From: Streptomyces yatensis
GTDB lineage: Bacteria; Actinomycetota; Actinomycetes; Streptomycetales; Streptomycetaceae
Reading direction: 5' to 3'
Assembly: GCF_018069625.1 (NCBI RefSeq)
Contig: NZ_CP072941.1
Coordinates: forward strand, 2,232,001 to 2,296,000
Length of the DNA: 64,000 nucleotides
In this document: in pieces, positions 45,199-58,458 of the stretch
Position numbering within the stretch: position 1 is the stretch's first letter
How the letters are laid out: the number at the start of each line of letters is the position of its first letter
Program-made: the position numbers and the translations under genes
The notes under the pieces: model-generated
The model's database searches: none
Told to the model about the DNA's origin: nothing
Seen by the model: only the letters and a program-made list of their open reading frames with translations

Positions 45199-47376
45199 TC
45201 AGCCGATGTCCAAGGGATCCACCCGCACCGCGGGATCCTTCTCCCCCCTCGCCAAACGGCCCGCCTTCGCCTCCTTGAGGGCCGCCGCCAGAGCGCTGCC
45301 CTGGCCGGGGCGTACCCGCAACAGCGCGCGCTCCCAGACCTCGCCCGGCGGCGGGTCTCCGGGGCGGCGCGGGCGTCCGGGAGGCGCCGGGGGCAGCGGG
45401 ACCGGGCCCAGGGTCTCGGCCCCCTCGGGCAGCCCGGCCGAGGCGATCAGCTCGGCCACCGCCTCCGCGGGGCCGGTCACCGCCGCCATCCGGGAGATCG
45501 GCGGAAAGCCCAGCTGGGACCGTTCGGCCAGCTCACGCGCCGCATAACCGGCCGGGTCCCAGCGCACCAGCGCCTGGACGGGCCGCTGCGTCGGCTCGGC
45601 CATGATCACCACGGTGCCGCCCCGGCCGTCGCCCCCCTCGCCCCCGCCCCCGTCACCGTGGCCGCGGACCAGCGAGGCCGCCTCCAGCCAGTGGCGCAGC
45701 GCGTCCTCACCGGCGCGCAGATCGGGGCGGCCGAGCAGGGCCCAGCCGTCGAGCAGCAGCGCCGCGGCGTAACCGCCCTCGGCGACCGGCTCGGCGCCCG
45801 GAGTGCTCACGACGAGCGCCGGACGGTCGGGGACGGAGGTCAGCACATGGTCGCGGCCGGAGGTGCGCACGGGCACGTCCGGAAAGGCGCGGCCCAGCTC
45901 CTCGGCGGTGCGCCGGGCGCCGACTACGGACGCCCGCAGCCGGACGCCCCCGCACTCACGGCAGTGCCAGGCGGGTTCGTCCCGCCCGCACCATCCGCAC
46001 ACCAGGTGCTCCGCGTCCCGCGCCTCCAGCGGGCCCGAACAGTGCGCACAGCGCGCGGGCTCCCGGCAGCGCTCGCAGGCCAGCTTCGGCACATAGCCCC
46101 GGCGCGGCACCTGCACCAGCACCGGGCCCCGGGTCAGCGCCTCCCGTACGGTCTGCCAGGCGAGTGTGGGCAACCGGGCGGCACGGGCCTCCGCGTCCCG
46201 GGCCACCTCGCCCTCGTCGACGGTACGGATCAGCGGGGCGGCCGCGCGGACCTGTTCGCGGTCGGCTTCGAGCGGCCGGGCCCAGCCGTTCTCCACCAGC
46301 TGGGCGGCCTCGACGGTGCGGCCGAGGTCACCCAGCAGAAAGCCCGTCTTCTCATGGACGGCGCGGAGCAGCAGCACATCGCGGGCGTGCGGCTGCGGCA
46401 GCCGGTCGTCGCTGTGGCTGCGGTCCCCGTCGTCCCAGATCCCCACCAGGCCGAGGTCCCGGACCGGTGCGAACATCGCCGCCCGGGTGCCCACCACGGC
46501 CCGGACCGAGCCCCGGCTGACCGCCAGCCAGCGGCGGTAGCGCTCCTCGGGCCCGAGGTCGGCCGTGAGCAGCACATGCCGCCCCGGGCCGCCGAGCACC
46601 TCCGTGAGCGCCGCGTCCACCCGCTCGGCGGTCCGCCCGTCGGGGACGACGACGAGCGCCCCGCGCCCGGACGCGAGCGTGGCGGCCACGGCGGTGGCCC
46701 ACTCGCGGGGCCAGTGCGGCCCGGGCAGCGCGGTCCATATGGCCCGCGGCCGGTCACCGCGGGCAAGCGCCTCCAGGAACCCGGGCCCGGCCGGATAGCG
46801 CGCCCAGCTCCCGGGCGCGGGCGGCTCGGGCGGCGGCAGCGGCGGCGGTGACGGCTCGCCCTCGGCGCGGGCGTTGCGCTTGGGCATGGCCAGTTGCAGC
46901 ACGTCGGCGAGCGATCCGGCGTACCGGTCGGCGACCGCCCGGCACAGCGCCAGCAGCCCGGGCCCCAGCACCGGCTCCGGCGAGACCACCTGCGCGAGCG
47001 CGGCCAGCGGGCCCCGGTAGTCGGACTCGGCGACGCGCTCGATGATGTACCCGTCGAGCAGCCCGCCGCCCTCGCGCCGCCCCTCGCGCACCTTCCCCGT
47101 CCCGGCCCCGAACCGCACCCGCACCCGCACCCCGGGCCGGGCCTCGGCGTCCATCTCGGCCGGCACCGCGTAATCCCACAGCTTGTCGAGGTGGACCGGC
47201 CCCTTGTCCACCAGCACCCGCGCCACGGGCAGCTCCCCGGCCAGCTTGGCCCCCCGCCAGGTCCGCGGCCTGGCCCGCTCCCCCTTGGCCTTGCGCACGG
47301 TCTCCCGAATGAGCGCGAGCTGCTCCCCCTCCGACGCCTCCGCCGGATCCTTCGGCCGCTCGTTGTCCCTGCTCAC
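45199..47376 (-). CDS. priA: PriA-family replication restart protein, degenerate helicase
   Basis: 725 residues. The 3'-OH-binding N-terminal domain (about 40-150; ARVLVDKGPVHLDKLWDYAV) and the zinc region with four Cys pairs (CERCREPARCAHC, CGWCGRDEPAWHCREC) are present. The helicase core is eroded: there is no G-x-G-K-T Walker A where it should follow the WTALPGPHWPREW strand, and the DEAH-type box reads GIWDDGD. This matches actinobacterial PriA in general, thought to act as a structural primosome protein. It lies between the HTH gene and metK. Confidence 0.88.
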   Translation of the reverse strand: MSRDNERPKDPAEASEGEQLALIRETVRKAKGERARPRTWRGAKLAGELPVARVLVDKGPVHLDKLWDYAVPAEMDAEARPGVRVRVRFGAGTGKVREGRREGGGLLDGYIIERVAESDYRGPLAALAQVVSPEPVLGPGLLALCRAVADRYAGSLADVLQLAMPKRNARAEGEPSPPPLPPPEPPAPGSWARYPAGPGFLEALARGDRPRAIWTALPGPHWPREWATAVAATLASGRGALVVVPDGRTAERVDAALTEVLGGPGRHVLLTADLGPEERYRRWLAVSRGSVRAVVGTRAAMFAPVRDLGLVGIWDDGDRSHSDDRLPQPHARDVLLLRAVHEKTGFLLGDLGRTVEAAQLVENGWARPLEADREQVRAAAPLIRTVDEGEVARDAEARAARLPTLAWQTVREALTRGPVLVQVPRRGYVPKLACERCREPARCAHCSGPLEARDAEHLVCGWCGRDEPAWHCRECGGVRLRASVVGARRTAEELGRAFPDVPVRTSGRDHVLTSVPDRPALVVSTPGAEPVAEGGYAAALLLDGWALLGRPDLRAGEDALRHWLEAASLVRGHGDGGGGEGGDGRGGTVVIMAEPTQRPVQALVRWDPAGYAARELAERSQLGFPPISRMAAVTGPAEAVAELIASAGLPEGAETLGPVPLPPAPPGRPRRPGDPPPGEVWERALLRVRPGQGSALAAALKEAKAGRLARGEKDPAVRVDPLDIG

Positions 47377-47414
47377 AGATCAAGTCTTAGCAGACCGCAC
47401 GGACAGCGACGGAC

Positions 47415-47452
47415 GCGAAGGCCCGGACGCCGAGGGGCGTCCGGGCCTTCGC
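47415..47452 (-). terminator. Terminator of metK
   Basis: GCGAAGGCCCGGACGCC (47415-47431), loop GAGG, and its perfect 17-bp complement (47436-47452), 26 bp after the metK stop on the minus strand and just upstream of priA. Confidence 0.88.
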
Positions 47453-47477
47453 GGAAACCGTGACCGAAGCGGGGGTC

Positions 47478-48701
47478 CTACAGGCCCGCCGCCGCGCGGA
47501 GGGCGTCGACGCGGTCGGTGCGCTCCCAGGTGAAGTCGGGGATCTCGCGGCCGAAGTGGCCGTACGCCGCGGTCTGGGCGTAGATCGGGCGCAGCAGGTC
47601 GAGGTCGCGGATGATCGCGGCCGGGCGGAGGTCGAAGACCTCGGAGATGGCCTTCTCGATCTTCTCGGCGTCGACCGCGGCGGTGCCGAAGGTCTCGACG
47701 AAGAGGCCGACCGGCTCGGCCTTGCCGATGGCGTACGCGACCTGCACCTCGCACCGCTGGGCGAGGCCGGCGGCCACCACGTTCTTGGCGACCCAGCGCA
47801 TGGCGTAGGCGGCGGAGCGGTCGACCTTGGACGGGTCCTTGCCGGAGAAGGCGCCGCCGCCGTGGCGGGACATGCCGCCGTAGGTGTCGATGATGATCTT
47901 GCGGCCGGTGAGGCCGGCGTCGCCCATCGGGCCGCCGATCTCGAAGCGCCCGGTCGGGTTGACCAGCAGGCGGTAGCCCTCGGTGTCGAGCTTGATGCCG
48001 TCCTCGACCAGCTCGTTCAGCACGTGCTCGACCACGAATTCCCGGATGTCGGGCGCCAGCAGCGAGTCCAGGTCGATGTCGGAGGCGTGCTGCGAGGAGA
48101 CGACGACGGTGTCCAGGCGGACCGCCTTGTGGCCGTCGTACTCGATGGTGACCTGCGTCTTGCCGTCGGGGCGCAGGTAGGGGATGGTCCCGTTCTTGCG
48201 GACGTCGGACAGCCGGCGGGAGAGCCGGTGCGCCAGGTTGATCGGCAGCGGCATCAGCTCGGGCGTCTCGTCGCAGGCGTACCCGAACATCAGGCCCTGG
48301 TCGCCCGCGCCCTGCTTGTCCAGCTCGTCTTCCTCTTCACCTGCGGCGGCACCCTCGACCCGGAGCTCGTAGGCGGAGTCCACACCCTGGGCGATGTCGG
48401 GGGACTGTGAGCCGATCGACACCGAGACGCCGCAGGAGGCGCCGTCGAAGCCCTTCTTCGACGAGTCGTAGCCGATGTCGAGGATCTTGTTCCGCACGAG
48501 CGTCGCGATCGGGGCGTACGCCTTGGTGGTCACCTCGCCGGCCACGTGCACCAGGCCGGTGGTGATCAACGTCTCGACGGCGACCCGGGAGGTCGGGTCC
48601 TCCTTGAGGAGGGCGTCGAGGATGGTGTCGCTGATCTGGTCAGCGATCTTGTCGGGGTGGCCCTCGGTCACGGATTCCGAGGTGAACAGGCGGCGGGACA
48701 C
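47478..48701 (-). CDS. metK: S-adenosylmethionine synthetase
   Basis: 407 residues. Three-domain enzyme making SAM from Met and [23 protein letters not shown] (His/Lys of the active site), [14 protein letters not shown] (loop), [19 protein letters not shown] (ATP-binding glycine loop), [21 protein letters not shown] also feeds methylation of natural products. A possible promoter is TTGACC (48809-48804) and TAAACT (48788-48783), with a short 15-bp spacer. I see no SAM riboswitch in the leader. Confidence 0.97.
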   Translation of the reverse strand: MSRRLFTSESVTEGHPDKIADQISDTILDALLKEDPTSRVAVETLITTGLVHVAGEVTTKAYAPIATLVRNKILDIGYDSSKKGFDGASCGVSVSIGSQSPDIAQGVDSAYELRVEGAAAGEEEDELDKQGAGDQGLMFGYACDETPELMPLPINLAHRLSRRLSDVRKNGTIPYLRPDGKTQVTIEYDGHKAVRLDTVVVSSQHASDIDLDSLLAPDIREFVVEHVLNELVEDGIKLDTEGYRLLVNPTGRFEIGGPMGDAGLTGRKIIIDTYGGMSRHGGGAFSGKDPSKVDRSAAYAMRWVAKNVVAAGLAQRCEVQVAYAIGKAEPVGLFVETFGTAAVDAEKIEKAISEVFDLRPAAIIRDLDLLRPIYAQTAAYGHFGREIPDFTWERTDRVDALRAAAGL

Positions 48702-48938
48702 ATCGCTCCCTGGGGTTGCAGCGGCTGCTGGCTGATCATGGTCGGACCGCTCGGGAGCTGCGCCCGGTGCGGTTCCTGGGCCAGTTTATCCGGCACGTCC
48801 ACCGGTCAAGCATCCCCGTCCCACAGAACGGGCAGGCCCGTGACCGGGAACATACCTTGCCTCAAGCCGAAATACAGCCCCACCCCGCCGTGGCAGGCAC
48901 GTGTCATGAGCCCGATCGGCCGCAGTACGGCCCCCGTC
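48702..48938. other. metK leader and promoter region
   Basis: About 240 bp without a gene. Apart from the weak promoter noted for metK and AT-rich CCTTGCCTCAAGCCGAAATA near 48855, nothing structured is evident. Confidence 0.4.
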
Positions 48939-49007
48939 GAGGGCGTCCAGCGGCCCCTGCCCAGGGCGTCCAGCGGGCTCTGCCGAGGGCGTCCGCCGGG
49001 CTCTGCG
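48939..49007. repeat. Three 23-bp tandem repeats downstream of coaBC
   Basis: GAGGGCGTCCAGCGGGCTCT-GCC-type units at 48939-48961, 48962-48984 and 48985-49007. The last unit also forms the arm of the coaBC terminator hairpin. Confidence 0.85.
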
Positions 49008-49026
49008 TGAGACCCGCCGGACGCCC
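48987..49026 (-). terminator. Probable terminator of coaBC
   Basis: GGGCGTCC (48987-48994) pairs with GGACGCCC (49019-49026); inside, GGGCTC and GACCC allow further pairing. Starts 8 nt after the coaBC stop (49034) in the minus direction. Confidence 0.6.
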
Positions 49027-49033
49027 GGGCCGC

Positions 49034-50242
49034 TCATCCCAGGCGGTCGGCCACCAGGTCCCAGACGGTGTCGGCGAGCGCGCCCTTGGGACCGTACGGC
49101 ACGGGCGTCTCGGTGCCGTCGGCGCCGAGCACCACGGCCTCGTTGGTCTCGGCGCCGAAGGTCTTGTGCTCCCCGACCTCGTTCACCACCAGCAGATCGC
49201 AGCCCTTGCGCGCCAGCTTGGCTCGGCCGTTGGCCAGCACATCGTCGGTTTCGGCGGCGAAGCCGACCACGATCTGGCCGGGGCGGGCGCGCTCCGCGGA
49301 GATCTCGGCGAGGATGTCCGGATTCCGTACCAGGGCGATCGGCTCGGGCTCCTGGCCGTCGCGCTTCTTGATCTTCCCCTCGGCGTAGTGCGCGGGGCGG
49401 AAGTCGGCGACGGCGGCGGCCATGACCACGGCGTCGGCGTCCGCGGCGGCCTTGAGCACGGCCTCCCGCAGCTGTGCGGCGGTGCCCGCGCGCACCACAT
49501 CGGCGCCGGCCGGGTCGGGCAGCTCGCTGTTGGCCGAGACAAGAGTCACCCGCGCGCCCCGGGCGACGGCGGCACGGGCCAGGGCGTACCCCTGCCGGCC
49601 GGTGGAGCGGTTGCCGAGGAAGCGCACCGGGTCCAGCGGCTCGCGGGTGCCTCCGGCGCTGACCACGACATGGCGGCCGGCCAGGTCGGTGGTCCGCGCC
49701 TCGGCGCCGCGGGCCAGCACCCGGCGGCAGACCTCGAAGATCTCCCCGGGGTCCGGCAGTCGCCCCTTGCCGGTGTCCACACCGGTGAGCCGCCCCACGG
49801 CGGGTTCGATGACGATCGCGCCGCGGCGGCGCAGCGTCGCCACGTTCTCCTGGGTGGCGGGGTGCTCCCACATCTCGGTGTGCATCGCGGGCGCGAAGAC
49901 GACCGGGCAGCGCGCGGTGAGCAGCGTATTGGTGAGCAGATCGTCCGCCAGGCCATGGGCGGCCTTGGCGAGCAGGTCGGTGGTGGCGGGGGCGATCACG
50001 AGCAGATCGGCGGACTGGCCGATGCGGACGTGCGGCACCTCGTGGACGGAGTCCCACACCTCGGTCGCCGCCGGATGTCCGGACAGCGCCGACCAGGTCG
50101 CCTCGCCGACGAAGTGCAGCGCCGAGGCGGTCGGCACGACGCGTACGTCATGGCCGGACTCGGTGAGGCGGCGCAGCAGCTCGCACGCCTTGTAGGCGGC
50201 GATCCCGCCACTGACACCCAGGACCACTTTGGGCTTGTCCAT
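49034..50242 (-). CDS. coaBC: Bifunctional phosphopantothenoylcysteine decarboxylase/synthetase
   Basis: 402 residues from ATG 50242 (GGGGAG 7 nt upstream). CoaC part (about 1-185): VVLGVSGGIAAYKACELLRRL, an FMN-binding HFCD fold with FAPAMHTEMWEHP. CoaB part (about 190-402): VVSAGGTREPLDPVRFLGNRS, MAAAVADFRP and a Lys-rich KIKK segment. Makes 4'-phosphopantetheine from phosphopantothenate and Cys with CTP. Confidence 0.95.
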   Translation of the reverse strand: MDKPKVVLGVSGGIAAYKACELLRRLTESGHDVRVVPTASALHFVGEATWSALSGHPAATEVWDSVHEVPHVRIGQSADLLVIAPATTDLLAKAAHGLADDLLTNTLLTARCPVVFAPAMHTEMWEHPATQENVATLRRRGAIVIEPAVGRLTGVDTGKGRLPDPGEIFEVCRRVLARGAEARTTDLAGRHVVVSAGGTREPLDPVRFLGNRSTGRQGYALARAAVARGARVTLVSANSELPDPAGADVVRAGTAAQLREAVLKAAADADAVVMAAAVADFRPAHYAEGKIKKRDGQEPEPIALVRNPDILAEISAERARPGQIVVGFAAETDDVLANGRAKLARKGCDLLVVNEVGEHKTFGAETNEAVVLGADGTETPVPYGPKGALADTVWDLVADRLG

Positions 50243-50323
50243 CGCTCGGCTCCCCACCGGGTACGTCGTCCGTCGTACGTCCAGTCACGGTACGCCGGGT
50301 CGGGTCACGTACCCATGACACAC

Positions 50324-50353
50324 CACGAGCCCGGCAGTGACTGCCGGGCCGTG
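50324..50353 (-). terminator. Terminator after rpoZ
   Basis: GCCCGGCAG (50329-50337), loop TGA, CTGCCGGGC (50341-50349), extended by CACG/CGTG with one bulged A. Lies between the rpoZ stop and the coaBC start. Confidence 0.8.
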
Positions 50354-50370
50354 GGTGAAGCGATCGAAAC

Positions 50371-50643
50371 CTACTGGGCGGGGCCCTCGATGGCCTCGGA
50401 GGTCAGCAGGCCCGCGTTGATCTCGCGGAGCGCGATCGAGAGGGGCTTCTCGTGGACGTGGGTGTCCACGAGGGGACCGACGTACTCGAGCAGGCCCTCA
50501 CCGAGCTGCGAGTAGTACGCGTTGATCTGCCGCGCGCGCTTGGCCGCGTAGATCACCAGGCTGTACTTGGAGTCGGTGGCCTCGAGCAGCTCATCAATCG
50601 GAGGGTTGATGATCCCCTCGGGCGCGGTCATGGGAGAGGACAC
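50371..50643 (-). CDS. rpoZ: RNA polymerase omega subunit
   Basis: 90 residues, GTG start with AAGGAAGG 7 nt upstream. [20 protein letters not shown] and [15 protein letters not shown] are the conserved helices that clamp the beta-prime C-terminus. Essential for normal differentiation in Streptomyces. Confidence 0.97.
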   Translation of the reverse strand: MSSPMTAPEGIINPPIDELLEATDSKYSLVIYAAKRARQINAYYSQLGEGLLEYVGPLVDTHVHEKPLSIALREINAGLLTSEAIEGPAQ

Positions 50644-50689
50644 TCTCTAGCCTTCCTTATTACGCCTCATGGCAGGAGTGAATCGAAGA

Positions 50690-51256
50690 TCAAGCCACTC
50701 GCATCAAGGCTAGCAGCTCATTCGCCACGTCCTCGACGGAGGTATTGACCAAGGTCGTATCGAACTCGGACTCGGCCGCCAGCTCGGTTCGAGCGGCCTG
50801 CAGGCGCCGCTCGATGACCTCGGGCGCCTCGGTGCCCCGGCCGGTGAGCCGGCGCACCAGCTCCTCCCAGCTCGGCGGCGCGAGGAAGACCAGCTGCGCC
50901 TCCGGCATGGACTCGCGGATCTGCCGTGCGCCCTGCAGATCGATCTCCAGCAGCACCGGCTCGCCCGCGCCGAGCCGCTCCATGACCGCCTCGCGCGGGG
51001 TGCCGTAGCGGTTGCCCGCGAATTCGGCCCACTCCAGCAGCTCACCATTGGCTATGAGCTTGTCGAACTCTCCGTCGTCCACGAAGAAATAGTGGACGCC
51101 GTCCCGCTCGCCGGGGCGCGGGCGGCGGGTCGTGGCGGAGACCGAGAGCCAGACCTCGGGATGTTCTTTGCGCATATGAGCGACGACCGTGCTCTTACCG
51201 ACCCCTGAGGGGCCGGAGAGCACGGTCAGTCGCGGTCGTGCGGAGTGTGCTGCCAT
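50690..51256 (-). CDS. gmk: Guanylate kinase
   Basis: 188 residues. [18 protein letters not shown] is the P-loop; [20 protein letters not shown] is the GMP-binding segment; [13 protein letters not shown] follows. Converts GMP to GDP. 46 nt upstream of rpoZ and likely co-transcribed. Confidence 0.96.
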   Translation of the reverse strand: MAAHSARPRLTVLSGPSGVGKSTVVAHMRKEHPEVWLSVSATTRRPRPGERDGVHYFFVDDGEFDKLIANGELLEWAEFAGNRYGTPREAVMERLGAGEPVLLEIDLQGARQIRESMPEAQLVFLAPPSWEELVRRLTGRGTEAPEVIERRLQAARTELAAESEFDTTLVNTSVEDVANELLALMRVA

Positions 51257-51304
51257 GGAGCGATTATCCAGGTTCCCGGGAGTGCCTGGAAACGCCGGGC
51301 GGCG

Positions 51305-51628
51305 TCAGCCGGCGGCGCCGCCGAACTCACGCTCGAGCGACGCGATCTGGTTGGAGCCCAGACCCCGCACACGACGGCTCTCGGAGATGCCGAGCCGCTC
51401 CATGATCTGCTTGGCGCGGACCTTGCCGACGCCGGGCAGGGACTCGAGGAGAGCGGACACCTTCATCTTGCCGATGACGTCGTTCTCCTGGCCCTGCTTG
51501 ATGACCTCGTGCAGGGACGCGCCGGAGTGCTTGAGTCGATTCTTGACCTCGGCGCGCTCCCGGCGAGCCGCGGCGGCCTTTTCGAGCGCGGCTGCGCGCT
51601 GTTCAGGGGTAAGGGGCGGAAGAGCCAC
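51305..51628 (-). CDS. sihF: Streptomyces integration host factor (sIHF/mIHF)
   Basis: 107 residues, GTG start. LPPLTPEQRAAALEKAAAAR begins the long first helix; LLESLPGVGKVRAKQIMERL is the helix-hairpin-helix-like H2TH DNA-binding part, followed by ESRRVRGLGSNQI. A non-specific nucleoid protein of actinobacteria that bends DNA and affects sporulation and antibiotics. The 204-bp leader (51629-51832) has a hairpin AACGCGC/GCGCGTT at 51703-51725. Confidence 0.95.
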   Translation of the reverse strand: MALPPLTPEQRAAALEKAAAARRERAEVKNRLKHSGASLHEVIKQGQENDVIGKMKVSALLESLPGVGKVRAKQIMERLGISESRRVRGLGSNQIASLEREFGGAAG

Positions 51629-51832
51629 GCCTACGTCACCTCGGATGTCGAACTGTCGGATATGGACCGGTGAGGAACCTAGTCGCCCCTCACCTGGGGA
51701 GCAACGCGCAACGCAGCAGCGCGTTCGCTCTCGTCGGAGACTAGCGGCCGATCCCGCTCCAGTCAGCGAGAACAGACGAAAAGTCCTGGTCAGACTCGCT
51801 CGACTCGGACATTTACGGACAAAGTAGCCGGG

Positions 51833-52696
51833 TTATTCGGCCACGGCACGCACTTCCTCAGCCATTCGGGAGGCCGCCGCGACCAGCGACGCGGCGTCCG
51901 GACCGTGCCGGAGCACCCCCCGGCTGACACTCGGCACGACATTTTTGATCGCCGGGCCGAAGACCGCCGGAAGATCGGCGGGGGTCGCGCCCTGGGCGCC
52001 GATGCCGGGGGCCAGCAGCGGCCCGTCGATCGTCAGATCGACGCACGCCTCCTCCGGCGCCCGGCCCAGCGTCGCGCCGACGACCGCGCCGTACGAGCCG
52101 AGGCGGCCCTCGGCGGCCTCGGCCGCGTTCTCGGCCTTGAGCGCCCTCAGCACGGTGGCCGCGACGGTCGAACCGTCGGGCCGCACCGCGTGCTGCACCT
52201 CGGTGCCCTCCGGGTTGGAGGTCAGCGCCAGCACGAAGACGCCCGCTCCCGCCGCCCGCGCCGCGTCCAGCGCCGGGCGCAGCGAGCCGAAGCCGAGGTA
52301 GGGGCTGACGGTGACCGCGTCCGAGAACAGCGGGCCGGCCGGATCCAGATAGGCGGAGGCGTACGCGGCCATGGTCGATCCGATGTCGCCGCGCTTGGCG
52401 TCCATCAGGACCAGCGCCCCGGCGGCGCGGGCGTCGGCGACGGCCCGCTCCAGCACCGCGATGCCGCGGGAGCCGAACCGCTCGAAGAACGCCGACTGCG
52501 GCTTGAGGACGGCGACCCGCTCGGCGAGGGCGTCCACGACGGTCCTCGTGAACCGCTCGAGCCCCGCGACGTCGTCCCCCAGGCCCCAGTCGGCGAGCAG
52601 GGAGGCGTGCGGGTCGATGCCGACGCACAGCGGGCCGCGGGCGTCCATGGCGGCGCGCAGCCGCGTACCGAAGGGGGTGGGGGCAGGGGTCGTCAT
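51833..52696 (-). CDS. pyrF: Orotidine 5'-phosphate decarboxylase, type 2
   Basis: 287 residues from ATG 52696 (GAGGAGAG upstream). CVGIDPHASLLADWGL opens the barrel; LVLMDAKRGDIGSTMAAYA holds the catalytic Asp-x-Lys-x-x-Asp set in the longer type 2 form. Last step of UMP synthesis. 107 nt downstream of pyrD. Confidence 0.95.
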   Translation of the reverse strand: MTTPAPTPFGTRLRAAMDARGPLCVGIDPHASLLADWGLGDDVAGLERFTRTVVDALAERVAVLKPQSAFFERFGSRGIAVLERAVADARAAGALVLMDAKRGDIGSTMAAYASAYLDPAGPLFSDAVTVSPYLGFGSLRPALDAARAAGAGVFVLALTSNPEGTEVQHAVRPDGSTVAATVLRALKAENAAEAAEGRLGSYGAVVGATLGRAPEEACVDLTIDGPLLAPGIGAQGATPADLPAVFGPAIKNVVPSVSRGVLRHGPDAASLVAAASRMAEEVRAVAE

Positions 52697-52803
52697 GGGT
52701 CTCTCCTCAGGAAATTCAGCCCCTCCGGGGGCAGCCTCCGGCCCAATCTCCCAGCTGTTCGGGAACGGGCGGGGCGGGGCGGGGAACAACGCCGCCGGGG
52801 GCG

Positions 52804-53904
52804 TTACGCGGCGGCCTCGGCGCCCACGGCCTCGGCAAGGGTGGCGTACGGGCTCGCGGCCAGGCGGTCCGCGAGGCCGCGGTGGATCTCACGGCACCAG
52901 AACGGGCCCCGGTAGATGAAGGCGCTGTAGCCCTGCACCAGCGTGGCACCGGCCAGAATCCGCTCCCAGGCGTCGTCGGCGGTTTCGATCCCGCCGACCC
53001 CGACGAGGGTCAGCCGGTCCCCCACACGGGCGTACAGGCGGCGCAGCACCTCCAGGGAGCGCGCCTTCAGGGGGGCGCCGGACAGGCCGCCGGTCTCGGC
53101 GGTGAGCCGGGAGTCGGAGGTGAGGCCGAGGCCGTCGCGGGCGATGGTCGTGTTCGTGGCGATGATGCCGTCCAGGCCGAGCTCGACCGCCAGATCGGCG
53201 ACCGCGTCCACGTCCTCGTCGGCGAGATCCGGCGCGATTTTGACCAGAAGTGGCACCCGGCGATCGGTGACCGTACGGTCCGCGGCCTCGCGGACGGCGG
53301 TCAGCAGCGGCCGCAGATGGTCCACGGCCTGGAGATTCCGCAGTCCGGGGGTATTGGGCGAGGAGACGTTGACGACGAGGTAGTCGGCGTGGGCGGCGAG
53401 CCGCTCGGTGGAGGTCACGTAGTCGGCGACGGCCTCCTCCTCCGGGACGACCTTGGTCTTGCCGATGTTGACGCCCAGCGTCGTGGCGAAGGCCGGGCGC
53501 CGGGCGGCGAGGCGGGCCGCGACCGCCGCCGAGCCCTCGTTGTTGAAGCCCATCCGGTTGATCAGGGCACGGTCGGCGACCAGCCGGAAGAGCCGCCGCT
53601 TGGGGTTGCCGGGCTGCGGCTGGGCGGTGACCGTGCCGATCTCGACATGGTCGAAGCCCAGCATGGCCATGCCGTCGATTCCGGCGGCGTTCTTGTCGAA
53701 TCCGGCGGCGAGCCCGAAGGGCCCGTGCATCCGCAGGCCCAGCGCCTCGGTGCGCAGCGCCGTGTGGCGGGGGGCGAGGACGGCGGCGGCGAACGTCCGC
53801 AGGACGGGGACGCGGGCGGCCAGCCGGATCCAGGAGAAGGCCAGGTGATGGGCCTTCTCCGGGTCCATGCGCCGAAAGATCAGGTTGAACAGGAGCGCGT
53901 ACAT
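52804..53904 (-). CDS. pyrD: Dihydroorotate dehydrogenase, quinone-dependent (class 2)
   Basis: 366 residues from ATG 53904. N-terminal amphipathic helices [20 protein letters not shown] anchor it to the membrane. [31 protein letters not shown] (catalytic Ser) and [16 protein letters not shown] bind FMN and orotate. Electrons go to the menaquinone pool. Separated from carB by a terminator hairpin, so expression may step down here. Confidence 0.95.
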   Translation of the reverse strand: MYALLFNLIFRRMDPEKAHHLAFSWIRLAARVPVLRTFAAAVLAPRHTALRTEALGLRMHGPFGLAAGFDKNAAGIDGMAMLGFDHVEIGTVTAQPQPGNPKRRLFRLVADRALINRMGFNNEGSAAVAARLAARRPAFATTLGVNIGKTKVVPEEEAVADYVTSTERLAAHADYLVVNVSSPNTPGLRNLQAVDHLRPLLTAVREAADRTVTDRRVPLLVKIAPDLADEDVDAVADLAVELGLDGIIATNTTIARDGLGLTSDSRLTAETGGLSGAPLKARSLEVLRRLYARVGDRLTLVGVGGIETADDAWERILAGATLVQGYSAFIYRGPFWCREIHRGLADRLAASPYATLAEAVGAEAAA

Positions 53905-53931
53905 GGAGGGCTTTCTGCGCGGAAGAAGGGG

Positions 53932-53980
53932 TGGGCTCATGAAGGGCTCAAGGGCTCATGAGAAGGGTGGGCTCATGAAG
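53932..53980. repeat. Short direct repeats GGGCTCATGA
   Basis: GGGCTCATGA at about 53932, GGGCTCATGA at 53952 and GGGCTCATGA at 53969, the spacing 17-20 bp, between carB terminator and pyrD. Probably simple sequence drift. Confidence 0.6.
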
Positions 53981-54007
53981 AGGGGGACACCGGCCGGTGT
54001 CCCCCTC
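53980..54007 (-). terminator. Perfect palindrome after carB
   Basis: GAGGGGGACACC (53980-53991), GGCC, GGTGTCCCCCTC (53996-54007): 12-bp stem, 8 nt after the carB stop in the minus direction. Likely a partial terminator inside the pyr operon. Confidence 0.75.
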
Positions 54008-54014
54008 CCTCGCC

Positions 54015-57318
<3,304 letters not shown>

Positions 57319-57326
<8 letters not shown>

Positions 57327-58458
57327 GCTGGCCCTCCATCAGGGACACGAAGCGGTCGAACAGGTACGCGGCGTCATGCGGACCCGCGGCGGCTTCGGGG
57401 TGGTACTGGACGCTGAACGCGGGGCGGTCGAGCAGCCGAAGCCCCTCGACCACGTTGTCGTTGAGGCAGACGTGGGAGACCTCGGCGCGGCCGAAGGGGG
57501 TGTCGGACGGCGCGTCGAGCGGGGCGTCCACGGCGAAGCCGTGGTTGTGGGCGGTGACCTCCACCTTCCCGGTGGTGCGGTCCTGCACCGGCTGGTTGAT
57601 CCCGCGGTGGCCGTACTTCAGCTTGAAGGTGCCGAAGCCGAGTGCGCGGCCGAGGATCTGGTTGCCGAAGCAGATGCCGAACAGCGGTGTGGAGCGCTCC
57701 AGCACGGCCCGCATCAGGGCGACCGGGTGGTCGGCGGTGGCCGGGTCGCCCGGGCCGTTGGAGAAGAAGACCCCGTCCGGGTCGACCGCGTAGATGTCCT
57801 CGGCGGTGGCGGTCGCGGGCAGGACGTGCACCTCGATGCCGCGCTCGGCCATCCGGTGCGGGGTCATGCCCTTGATGCCCAGGTCGATCGCGGCGACGGT
57901 GAACCGCTTGGTGCCGATCGCCGGGACGACATAGGCCTCGGCGGTGGCGACCTCGCCGCTGAGGTCGGCGCCCTCCATCTGCGGGGCGGCCTGCACCTTG
58001 GCGAGCAGCGTGGCCTCGTCGGCGACGGCGGCGCCGGAGAAGATGCCCACCCGCATGGCGCCGCGCTCGCGCAGATGGCGGGTGAGGGCGCGGGTGTCGA
58101 TCCCGCTGATGCCGACGACGCCCTGGGCGGTGAGCTCCTCGTCGAGCGAGCGGCGCGAGCGCCAGTTGGAGGGCGTACGGGCCGGGTCGCGCACCACATA
58201 GCCGGAGACCCAGATGCGCTTCGACTCCGGGTCCTCGTCGTTGACGCCGGTGTTCCCGATGTGCGGGGCGGTCATCACGACGACCTGGCGGTGGTAGGAG
58301 GGGTCGGTCAGGGTCTCCTGGTAGCCGGTCATTCCGGTGGAGAACACGGCCTCGCCGAAGGTCTCCCCCACGGCCCCGTAGGCCCGGCCGCGGAAGGTGC
58401 GGCCGTCCTCCAGGACGAGTACGGCAGGGGCGCTGGCGCCCCGGGTGGAGGTCGTCAT
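57319..58458 (-). CDS. carA: Carbamoyl-phosphate synthase small subunit
   Basis: 379 residues from ATG 58458, overlapping the upstream stop by 4 nt. [15 protein letters not shown] starts the CarA-specific domain; the class I amidotransferase part has [17 protein letters not shown] (nucleophile Cys) and [13 protein letters not shown] (His, Glu). Hydrolyses glutamine and channels NH3 to CarB. Confidence 0.97.

Noticed and set aside
48702..48938. SAM riboswitch before metK
   Set aside because: None of the conserved SAM-I or SAM-IV core segments could be found in the leader.
49034..50242. CoaBC as a LanD-type decarboxylase for the C-terminal Cys
   Set aside because: It has both CoaC and CoaB domains in a housekeeping context; the core also lacks a Ser/Thr three residues before Cys52 needed for AviCys.
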